From positions 65,880,370 through 65,944,369 of the forward strand of contig CM055096.1 of the NCBI GenBank assembly GCA_029204225.1: a DNA stretch of 64,000 nt, given 5' to 3'. Below the pieces are notes generated by a model. The model was given only the letters and a program-made list of their open reading frames with translations. It ran no database searches and was not told the DNA's origin. Within the stretch, counting starts at the first letter, position 1, and every line of letters begins with the position of its first letter. Origin of the DNA: Diphasiastrum complanatum. Lineage: Eukaryota > Streptophyta > Lycopodiopsida > Lycopodiales > Lycopodiaceae. Position numbers and translations under genes: made by a program. Below, one piece after another: positions 50,660-64,000 of the stretch.

Positions 50660-52664
50660 AAGTATACATAAAAAGTATTGCAATGAGTATAAAAAAAATG
50701 AGTGCAAAATTGTAAAGCGTAATTCGTACATCATCGTTGAAGAGACCTCGAATGAAAATGGAAGTATGAATTGCAGCATCTTATGCCAATCATGCGATTT
50801 CAATCCACTTAATTTACCATCTTTGGTAAATGATTTGCATAAAGAATGTGCATAGCCTGTTGGAGTTCTCATTTGTTTTATGACATGTTTAACATATGAG
50901 AGTTGCTCTTTTGTAAGAATCCACGGTAATATAGGTAGAATCTCATCTCCACCTTCGGTGTATTGAATTCAATAGGGTCTTTTCACATCGGCCGCTTGTA
51001 GATCTTTACGAGTCGTGGAGTTGTCTTTTATGCCAAAGATGTGGTTCCATAAGGATTCTCCGATGTTTTTGAATATGTGCATAGGATCCAATAGATGGTT
51101 TATCAATAAATTCCTCCAATAAGGTAATTTATGAAAAATAGACAACCATTTCGTACCATCAATGGATTCATTCCATGAAGAATTAATGTCGTGATGTTTA
51201 AGCCATTCACCATGCCATTCGTTACTCCCATGCGTGGGGGTGGTGGTGTAGTTAGAGGATTATCTCCTTGCCCTCCAAAAAATCGCCTATTCAAGTATTT
51301 GCGATGATTTTTGTACACCACTTTTTTTAACATATTTGTGCTATGTCGACCCTTCAAAAGTGGTCCACAAATATAACATGCATTGTAACCCGATGTGGTA
51401 AAACCTGCATAGTTCATAAACCAAATTAAACATAAGCTTAGTTAAATATACTCAAATGTTAAACCCTAAAACGGATTAGATTCATTATATAGATACCTGA
51501 ACATTCGCTTAAACCAGGGGAGTCATGCATCGTCCACATAAGAATTCCACGAACAACGAAGTTCCTTTGTTGTAAAGGTCTCGAGATGTCGTAAGCGTAA
51601 ATACCATTCCAAAGAATGCACAATTCATCGACCAAAGGTGCAAGATACACATCCATGTTCTTGGCCTTGTACTTTTCTGGAATCAATAAAGCCAATAACA
51701 AGTGTCCTGTCTTAATACTCAACCATGGAAGTATGTTATAATTAACGAGCACAATTGGCCATGTGGACCAAGTTGACGCTTGAACGCTAAAAGGATTTAC
51801 GCCATCCATAGCAAGGCCAAATCTCAAATTACGAGGTTTGTTTTTAAACTCGGGCTATTGGTCTTCAATATGTTTCCATGCAGGTGAATCACTTGGTACT
51901 CAAATCACATCATCCGTAGATCGATTTTTGACATGCCAATCCATTAGTTGTGGCAAAAATTTACATCGAAATAAATGTTGCAATCGTGGGATAATTGGAA
52001 AATGTCATAACACTTTTTGTGGCACTTTATCCCCTTGTACGTCATCTCGAAAACGTGAAGGATTACACATTGGACATTGAAGCTTTTCTCAATGCTCACC
52101 TCTATATAGAACATGGTCTTCTGGACATGCATGTATTGTGTCATAATCCATTCCAAGCACGGTCATCATCTTTCGTGCTTCTTTTTGTGTTTTAGGTATC
52201 ACATTTTCTTTCGGAAGTAATCGATGTAACAACCTAAAAAAAGAGCAATGTGAGTTGTTAGAAAAGAAAAAAAATTAACTTAATGTGAATACGCTATAAA
52301 GTACAATAGTTGTGTTATGCGTTAAGTATCCGAATAAAGATGTCATTCTACGATCACTCCATTTGTATGTTGCTTGAAGGTTTAGAATAAGAATTGACAT
52401 AGCTAGTCTCGAAATGGACGCTCCAAGATATAGATGAGTGTTTGCCTCCATGCGCAATAGAATCTCGTCTTCATCCATCTCAAATTGTTCGTAATCTCCG
52501 TTTTCATTAGAAGATGCATGCATATCATCATTCTCATTTGTTTCAAAGTAAGATTCAAACATAGTGTGCATTATTTCATCGTGTTGCACCTCATCATCAG
52601 AATAATTAGAATCAAGTTGATTACTCTTTTTTCCAATTGTTTTTGCCTCTTCAATTTGTTTCAT
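50660..52664 (-). pseudogene. Tnp2-type CACTA transposase
   Basis: Read on the minus strand: EANTHLYLGASISRLAMSI and YKWSDRRMTSLFGYL; then in another frame YDTIHACPEDHVLYRGEH, CPMCNPSRFRDD and HFPIIPRLQHLF; then RFGLAMDGVNPF, STWSTWPIVLVNYN and DVYLAPLVDELCILWN; then a CxxC segment (GYNACYICGP), LLINHLLDPMHIFKNI and LKSHDWHKMLQFILP. These are the conserved Tnp2 blocks in order. At least four frame changes and several stops make it non-functional. The open stretch 51459-51827 is the best preserved. Confidence 0.9.
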
Positions 52665-54079
52665 TGCTTTGTTTTCTCATGTCTATCAAAACTTGACGTT
52701 GATTGTAACTAGACATGGATGGATCAACTCCGTGGAATGGCATTCGATGTATTGGCTACACACATGAAACAAATTCCATAAGTGACATATATAGATTAAC
52801 AAAGATTATAATAAAAAACAATCATATAAAGTTAACAAACCTCAACGTCTTCCAAATTCGATGGATGACCTTCTTTTTGTCCAAACTTTCACAAATAATT
52901 TTCAACAATGCGTCTTTCGCCCATCTTTTGTCCATCACACTTGAGGCATGTGCACCATATTTTATTTTGAAAATAATGTTTCTATGAGAAACAAAAATCA
53001 AGTACATGTCACTTTAGCACAATAGTTTAACGTATAATAACAAAGTCTTTATGAACAAAAAAAACATGCATGTTTATTACTTACCCTATTAACTTGAGTA
53101 GTGTCTTCATCGCTAGACTGATCTAAATGTAATTCATCTCGTTGTGATAAACTGCATATATGCACAAGTACAAAACACAAATAACATAAAATTATTGTAT
53201 GATTCTAATGTTTTAATTTCTAGATAGTACTATTCTTATATGTTGTCACTTATATGATGAAATCTTATTAGAATGTTGTACATGCCATAACCAGTTACTT
53301 TCGGTAAGATGATACTAGTATGTAAGAAGGATATCACCTTGGCTGAGCAAGATGAGTAACTCGCAAGAAACGTCATCTACACATATCCAAGTATGAAATT
53401 CTGTGCTCTTGTAACAATGCAATATAATAGAATGAGTATTAATACACACGCTACAACGTCGGAACATAGTAGGAATGAATGACTATGTGCATAAGATTGT
53501 TAAAAACTAGTACTTCTTACTCTTGTTGGAAAAAATACACGACATGAATGTTTATACATTAAAGTACAAGTGAAGGTAGGCTATTGTTAAATGTTGAATC
53601 TAACTATGGTTGGACTGTATCGTATGGATTTTCCCAAGCCACAAAGTGCTTAGACTCCTAAATACCTTTGTAGGACATCTTTGGGGCTAGCATGGCACGA
53701 ATCTGCCCTAGTACCTAGCACTAATACTAGAAGTCAGGACTTGCTATTAATATGAATGTAAGTTTGTAGCTGCTTGCATGATAAAGATAATAAGATGATA
53801 AAATACATTCTACTATCCCTTATGCTGATCAGTTTGGCGTTGCCCTGATATGAAAAAAAAAAGGGAAGAGTGTATTGCTAAGCATAAATGGAATGATTGG
53901 GAAGATTGGACATTACATTTGAATTTGCAGTCTTGTTGATAAGGTAGTAAATCTTGTTTCGGACATGGACGCTTAGTCAGTTCCTATCAAATCCAGGTTT
54001 GACCCATCGGAAAGCACTCATGAAGGTCATGAAGTACGTCCAAGCACCAAAGATCTCAATGATCTGTTATGGAGGCAGC
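52665..54079. other. Region upstream of the Tnp2 pseudogene, no recognised coding
   Basis: Short minus-strand ORFs such as 52822-53007 may be decayed transposon exons but carry no motif I can name. The rest is AT-rich. Confidence 0.35.
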
Positions 54080-54600
54080 CCACCTGCAAATATTCAGAAT
54101 AGCGACGTGTTTTGCGACATGCCATCGTGAGTTTAATTTTTTTTAATTCGTCATGGACGTCAAAAAAACACATCGCTATAAGGTCGTCGAAATCCGATGT
54201 CCTTAAAATGTGTCGCAATCTGACACACATAAGTTGCCGGAATCGCGACACTTTTCGATCAATGGAAATGAATCCGATGTGGACGTCAGATTGCGATGTC
54301 CAAAGACGTCGCTTATGATCCGATGTGGACATCGCTTGCAATCCGATGTGGACATCGCTTGCAATCCGATGTGGACGTCGCATTGTGATGTCCAAAAAAG
54401 TCGTCGCATTGCGACATCCAGAATGATTCATAAAATTGTCAATGCCTATCTGACGTCTATCCGATGTCTACTTGAATGTTGAATTCCGACGACCCAAATA
54501 CACATCGGAATCCGACGTCTGTTAACAGAATGATAAAAAAAAGGTCCCCAACGTCTATCTGACATCTGTCCGACGTGTTTGGATGTCGAAATCTGGCATC
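54080..54600. repeat. ACGT-cored repeat block, right
   Basis: Contains a near-tandem run of AATCCGATGTGGACATCGCTTGC (23 bp, three variants at 54315-54385) plus TTGAATTCCGACG and ATCCGACGTCTG-type motifs shared with the left block. The ORFs read across it on both strands are repeat products. Confidence 0.78.
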
Positions 54601-54650
54601 CCAAATTAGGTTAAAAAAATAAAAAATGCGTAAAAAATAGCGCGCGTATT

Positions 54651-56906
<2,256 letters not shown>

Positions 56907-57183
56907 GAAGGTGAAGTAGGTATGTGTGATTCTCCTATATATAGAGAAGTCATCACCTTTAAATGCACCAAGTGCTTGAAGATGTCCACCGTTACATTGT
57001 TTCCTCATAGTGTGCAAAGATCCTAGCCGTTCAAAGGCAAGTTTCCCTCCAACCAGGTTATTATTTAAAAAACTTCATAAGGGGTCCCTTTACCAAGTTT
57101 GGTAAAGTAAAGCACATTATTCAATTTGGCATCATAAGGAGAAGTGATTTCCAAGATGTCTAACAGCGTATATGTCATACAAC

Positions 57184-58095
<912 letters not shown>

Positions 58096-58749
58096 ATATC
58101 TTATGTATTCATTTCAAAAAAAAATTGGCCCCCTTGGATTCACTCTTTTTTTTTTGGCTTTTATAGATTTTTTTTTTAATTTGTTATACTTGGTTGCTCG
58201 AGTTGTAAACTTGGGTAGCCTACGTGGCAATCCTTACATGGCCCTTTTTTAAGCCTAGATTTATTTTGCCATTTTGAGAGAGCTGTGAGGGTTAGTAATC
58301 ATTTTAGGAATGTCTAAAGGAATATTTTGTCCAAAGCTCTATTTTTTCAACTTTAGAACCCTCACAGACCTATCTCTCACCAAGATGATCTCTCATAGAA
58401 ATTACTGATTATTAAACACAGCTAAATTTATCATCCACTAGAATTTCAAGAACCTTGGCCCAACCAATTAGAAGTTATATTAGAAAAGCACCAAATTGAG
58501 CCTTAAAATCGAAAACTTCCAATTGACATTAGCAACTATTTCCTCCAAGATGGGCCTTGGCAATATGTGAGTAATTATTTGCGCGTTTGGTGAGTGTAGG
58601 ATTCAAGGAGAAGGCTATTGGTGCCCAGTGAACGTAGTAAATATTCTAAAGTTTTGGGCACATAGTATTCTTTGTTTTTTGCTTTTTTTTTTAGCTTCAT
58701 CTTCTACTTTCGGGTAAATATTCTAACGTACACAAAATGTCACCCCTCT

Positions 58750-59400
58750 AGTTTTCTATTTATATACAATGTCAGCAACTTTAAAATCTCTTGGAGATCT
58801 TGCACAGGGTATACAAACTTTCCCATTCCAAAATAGTAATCCATCTCAAATGGTGAACTGTTCCACGATCTTCTTATCTTTCTTAGTTAGTTGAGTCCCT
58901 TATGTTTCTGACTCAACAATGTCCACATTTCTTCCGTCTGAACAATGTTGCAAATGTGACCAAAATGGGAGTCTGATTCATATTTTCCTCTCAACAAAAG
59001 TATAGATATGTAGAAATCTGGGTGAATGACAATTCGTTCAGTTCACCGATTTGACTAAGAGCATCTGAAACTTGATTAAAGCTGCCTCTTATGTAACAGA
59101 TTTCATGATCGAATTCCTATATCAATTCAGCCCATCAAGCTTTTCTCCCCCGAAGATCATGTTGGTTACAAAAATACTTAAGAGGCTGGTGATCCGTATA
59201 CACTACAAACTTACTACCATACAAGTAGTGTCTCCAGGTTTTAAGTGCATGGATTACAGCAAACAATTCCTTTCCTACGTAGTATAACGCAACTGAGGAC
59301 CAATGAATTTTTTGCTCTCAAATGCTAGTGGCCTATCCATTTGTAATAGAACCGCTCCAACTGCAACATCACTTGCGTCCATTCTCATGACGTAAGATAA
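58750..59400 (-). pseudogene. Gypsy RNase H fragment
   Basis: On the minus strand it reads RMDASDVAVGAVLLQMDRPL, then KELFAVIHALKTWRHYLYG and YTDHQPLKYF, then FNQVSDALSQIGEL. This is a typical gypsy RNase H. A weaker DGLLFWNGKVCIP near 58800 is the segment leading into the integrase. Stops and shifts occur throughout. Confidence 0.85.
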
Positions 59401-59499
59401 ATCTAGATTTCTAGAAAGGGTTAGAAATGCTAAATAAAATGGATTAGAATATTGGATAGTTACAAATAACTACTAGTACCTGATAACTTGCTAACCACC

Positions 59500-59545
59500 A
59501 AATGTCATCTTCATTGGTAGGTGATTTCAATGCAAGGACAAGCTA
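59500..59545 (+). pseudogene. Possible LINE endonuclease scrap
   Basis: The frame reads SSLVGDFNARTS before a stop. GDFNA is a hallmark of the APE endonuclease of L1-type LINEs. Nothing else of such an element is recognised nearby, so this may be chance. Confidence 0.35.
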
Positions 59546-60750
59546 AGTAGAGATAAACCATCGTTATAGGTGATGAATCTCATTGGAGGGAAGATCTTGA
59601 CAAAGGAAACACAAATGCCCAAGTCAACAATCACTATTATGGGTAGACAGTTGCCTACCTTATGTAGTTGTTTCAACCTACAAGATAGGTAGTGGTTCAT
59701 CCCACTTCATAAAATATCCTTAAAAAAAGTAGTCCTAATCATGTCAATCATAGTCAGAAACATCTTAAAGATTTTCTTGGAATAAGACTTTCATGTCTTT
59801 TGATTGGTCCTTGGTGGTCTTGTTGTTGTTCTTCTTAAATTTCAACTTCTTCTATTTAGAACTTAAGGTCAAGTCTTCTAAAAAATTTAATTATGTGTAA
59901 GTATGCTATCATTAGAATTCCTCTTGGTGAAGCCAAATTTTGTTTTCTCTTTGTTGACTTCAAAGTGTGAATCACTAGGCCACTTTGTATCTAATATATC
60001 TTTAGTAGTTGACTATACTTCTATTTTGCACCATCATATCTATGTTTATTTGATCTGGCATCAAATTTGAAAAAAGAGAGCAATTGTAGCATTAATGTTG
60101 ACTAATATTGCTTGTTCAATTTCAAACATAGACTTTTAAACATTAAATCAACAACCTCCAAGACTTATATGACTAGTAACAAGCATAGCCTTTTAAAGAA
60201 ACATAGTACTCTTGCTATAAAGACATTCATTGTCACCATTTGGTGAGTTTTGACACCCAATATCCTATCATGTTCTCTCACTCAACTCCTAACGTAATAA
60301 GTAAGTGGATGCTTGTACAAAGAGATTTATTGTCACCAATAACAAGCCAACCTAGCATACTATGACAAATACTCCTACATTTCACTTTATTACCTAAATT
60401 CTATGCCTTGCATGAACTTAATTCATCAAAATGGCACACACAATCAAATCATCTATTTAATCCTTCTTGTAGTATTTACCACATGCTCTAATTTATATCA
60501 ACATGAATCTTTAAAGCCTCAAGCTTTCTTGATTGTAGTAACATTATCACGTAAATATCCTATGTCATATGTGCTTTCAAATAATTTGAGCTTGATAAGT
60601 TTCTTCTACTTTTGATTTGATTTTTCTCTTAACTAATAGATGTTGATGGATAAAAAATGGCCAAAAAAATCTTATAATAAAGCATATTCATGCTTGAATC
60701 TAATTTCACTTGTAATTAAAAGCTTTCTAGCATTAACATGCAATGTGGGT
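59546..60750. other. Unassigned AT-rich DNA
   Basis: No recognisable coding or structured repeat. Confidence 0.4.
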
Positions 60751-60972
60751 ATTTTTTGAACACTTCTATGATATGAGTTGATTCTAGTATTTAGCTAGAA
60801 AATGGATCCAAAGATCCATAACATGAGGTCATGTTCATTCTCATTCGCTAAAGTATATAAGATTTTTTGAACACTTCTATGATATGAGTTGATTCTAGTA
60901 TTTAGCTAGAAAATGGATCCAAAGATCCATAACATGAGGTCATGTTCATTCTCATTCGCTAAAGTATATAAG
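60751..60972. repeat. Perfect 111-bp tandem duplication
   Basis: 60751-60861 and 60862-60972 are identical base for base, beginning ATTTTTTGAACACTTC and ending AAAGTATATAAG. Identity implies a recent event or an assembly duplication. Confidence 0.97.
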
Positions 60973-61889
60973 ATTAAAAAAATTTGTATATTGTTATAAA
61001 CTATATTCTAGTTGTCATATTTGCATTTGATGGTACTTTGTAGTCAGCGAAGTGGAATTTTCAAAATCTACTTACGCATTTTAATTGTTTGAGCTTTCCT
61101 CTGTGCTTCTTGAGATCATGAAATTGTTATTTATTAGAATGTTTAACAAGTATCATGTGGTCTTGCCACTGAAAACATCTACAAAATAATGAAGCATCGA
61201 TGAATTTTATTCCTAAATATGTGTTTTATTGTCTCCTTATAGGGTTCAATGTGTTATTAGATATCACTTGCTTAGAAAATATTTTTTGATCTTGTATTCT
61301 TTAGAAGATATTTCATAAGCATATTGGCTACTGAATAACGTGATAGATTTTAAAATTTTTGAAACATATGTTGACGTTAACGTCTAAATATCTTATAACA
61401 TGGTATGTAAGGAATAAGAAACAAGACATTGACAAAAATAATTGTCATACATAAAAGAAAATTATACCCAATGTGAGATCTCACATTTGGAAGGCGAATA
61501 TGTTTTTGGCCTCATTATATCACTCTAACATGCTTACACAAAAGTAAAAGAATACATGTGTATAATTAGTCATATGCCATTTTATGAATTGGGATGCATA
61601 ACATACAATGCAGTTGGAAAGTTGATCTAACATTGCCATTTTCAAAACATTTGGAGAGCACTTCAATGTTTTTCAATGAATGTGGTTATTGTAAGTTTTC
61701 AATCTACAATACAATTTAAAATTTTGTGTCTCATACAACTAGTCCATTTTTGTTACCCTTATTTTACAACCTATGCAACATATCTACTACTGCTAAGAGT
61801 GTAATGGGCAAGTAAAAAGAAAAGACCAACTCCGTTGTAGTACAAGGAGGGAGTGAACATTAAGCATGAAGCATCAACATTCACCTCAC

Positions 61890-61996
<107 letters not shown>

Positions 61997-62346
61997 ACAA
62001 GACACATTAGGAGGGAACTCAACTCTTTGATTCAACAAATGAAAGTTATGAACATGAAATACAAAGAATTTTTTTGCAAGTAAGTTGACTTTACAATTAT
62101 TATTCCTACTTGAACCATGCCACATAAATTCCTATTATGCTTCAAAACACACTAAACCAAAGTTAGCTAGTTATTCAAGGCATATGCAGCTATTGGCACT
62201 TTGTGCAATACAAGTGCACTGTTATGCAATGTCTGACTTTTATATAATTACATAACTTAAAAAATCAAGGTTGTATGAGCCCTCATTATTTATTTACATG
62301 CTTTGTGCATTGGGCATTGCATGGCATTGGAAATGGCCAGCATGCC

Positions 62347-62377
<31 letters not shown>

Positions 62378-62388
62378 ACACACACACT
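62347..62388. repeat. Poly-C tract followed by (CA)n
   Basis: About 16-18 C residues run directly into about 12 CA units. Confidence 0.95.
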
Positions 62389-62826
62389 GCTTTTGTGCTA
62401 GTCTCATAGTACCAACCTTCTATAGAGCAACTTCCTTCATGTCGCAAATTTCTTCTTAAAAGGAGTTGGGATCCTGTTGATTAGAAGGTATCTGCTTCAT
62501 GATTGGTTGTTAGGCGATACCTTGATGGTCATACGAGATTGAGAATCTTGCATTGATCTGTTGGATTTGCTTGAGTTTGGTTCTACAAGGATCTGCTCAA
62601 GTCGTCTTGGATCTAGATCTTGTTGAACAATGCAGCATTAGTTGTTGATCTAAATTGATTTGGTAGATTTGTTGAATCTGTTTGGATTGGCTTGGATATG
62701 ATCATGTTGAAAACAATAAAAGTGAAAGTGAAAGGGGGGGGGATGGAGAGGGTGTTAGAAGGGAAAAGAGAAAATGATGGAGATTCTAAAGAAGATGGGT
62801 TTTTTGTCATTTTTTTGATAACCCTT

Positions 62827-63990
62827 CTAGAATATAGATGAGAGGGGAGACACCAAAAATTGCAAGAGAATGCATATTGTGGCTATTTTAAAAGAATTGA
62901 AAAATAAGAAATGAAAAAATAAGGAGGAAGAAAAGAAAAATATGTCATGAAACAAGTAACGAAAAATGATCCATGTGGAATCCTTTTTTCTAGGCTTCTT
63001 TTCTCTCCTCGTTTTGTTTTTAACCTCTTTTGGCATGTGCACATAAGCCTTGCACCCAAAAATGTGAAACTTTTCAATCTTTGGCTTCATACCTATGAGC
63101 ACCTCTTCGGGAGTCACATCTGGAACCACGATAGTGGGACTCCTGTTTTGCAAGAAGGCAATCGTATTACATGCCTCCAACCAATTTTTTCTTTTGGCTA
63201 TCCCATTGCTATGTGGCATATGGGCTTGAGTAAATTGTTATTGATTCCATGCTCCTTGCAAAAGGCTTCAAATTCACTTGATTTGTATTTGCCCCCTCCA
63301 TCTAACCTTAGCACTTTAATTCGTGCATCCATTTGATTCTCCACCAAAGCCTTGAATTCCTTGAAACAAGCCAATGCATCTGATTTGCTTTTCAAGAAGT
63401 ATATCCACGTCCTTTTGGAGTAATCATCTATGAAGGTCATAAAATAGTAAGCTCCACCTAATGTCATGGCCTTCATTGGGCCACACATGTCACTATACAT
63501 CAATTCAAGTGCCTTCTTAGCCCTAGCTGCTCCACCTCCTCCCTATAGTATTTTCTCATCACACAACCTTCACAAATTGAGTGTTGGTAATCCGCTTACT
63601 ATCTTCAATTTATCCATCAAGCATAAGCTATATAGTTCAAATGGCCCATCTTGCGGTGCCACAATTCATATTGAGATGCAATCAATAATGCTTAACATAT
63701 TCATTAGGTTTGGTTGCATTTAGCTTGTAAAGACCACAATTGATGTTGCAACCACCTTGTAGTTGTGATCCATGTCCTTCATCAAGCATCCGTCTTTGAC
63801 AAACTCAACCTTCAAGCATTGATTTGCCATGACCCCAACAAAAATTAAGCTTTTCTTTAACCTGGGCACGTAAAGTACATTAGAGATGGTCTTTACCTTC
63901 CAGTTGGAAATTGCACTAGCACATTGCCAAATCCTCATATTTGGCACTCTTTCCCATTGGCTTGTTTTTTTCCATCATGGATGGGTGAAA
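62827..63990 (-). pseudogene. Copia protease-integrase fragment, runs off the right edge
   Basis: Read from right to left on the minus strand. First, the end of the protease (ISNVLYVPRLKKSLIFVGV, 63900-63820). Then the integrase with YSDMCGPM (first catalytic Asp), FIDDYSKRTWIYFLKSKSDA and VLRLDGGGKYKSSEFEAF (second Asp). Then HSNGIAKRKN, where the third catalytic Glu is replaced by Lys, and FLQNRSPTIVVPDVTPEEVL. Frame changes separate the parts. Upstream gag should lie beyond 64000; downstream RT was not found to the left of 62827. Confidence 0.88.
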
Positions 63991-64000
63991 ATGTAAAGAC

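Overview
This window looks like nuclear DNA of a land plant with a large, repeat-filled genome. One host gene with introns of up to 9.2 kb sits among plant-type Ty1/copia, Ty3/gypsy and CACTA (En/Spm) elements, a non-LTR element, a foldback element and very long (GA)n/(TC)n microsatellites. I see no bacterial operons, organelle genes or tRNA/rRNA genes. Long introns with nested retroelements would suit a gymnosperm or another large-genome lineage, but the sequence does not fix the species.

The only host gene I can reconstruct with confidence is on the minus strand, from 30320 (ATG) to 10311 (stop). It is the plant orthologue of METTL13, the double methyltransferase-like protein that in animals methylates eEF1A. 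I resolved 17 exons with GT-AG junctions and compatible phases; they sum to 2229 nt, or 742 codons plus a stop, with no internal stop. The N-terminal methyltransferase, the linker and the C-terminal spermidine-synthase-like domain are all present. Intron 9 (16960-26149) holds a chimeric copia/gypsy element bounded by copia LTRs, then a second decayed gypsy element.

Layout: 1-10310, AT-rich DNA without recognisable genes, with a (GT)n(GA)n tract. 10311-30320, the METTL13-like gene. 30321-32170, its upstream region, a short tandem repeat and one unidentified exon-like ORF. 32172-35900, a non-LTR retrotransposon with a restriction-like endonuclease; its 5' half is inverted relative to its 3' half, as expected from twin priming. 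35915-37200, a degenerate tandem array. 38350-38830, a foldback MITE. About 39400-40300, the remnant of a second LTR element. 40640-46140, a large broken copia element. 46180-48000, two further copia fragments. 48000-54650, a decayed CACTA-like region: a Tnp2 transposase pseudogene on the minus strand, flanked by blocks of ACGT-cored repeats and a cluster of (GA)n tracts. 57180-57950, a large inverted repeat whose arms end in (GA)n/(TC)n. 58750-59640, gypsy and LINE fragments. 60751-60972, a perfect 111-bp tandem duplication. 62827-64000, a copia fragment running off the window.

Apart from the METTL13-like gene, every recognisable coding sequence belongs to a mobile element, and each carries stops, frameshifts or deletions.
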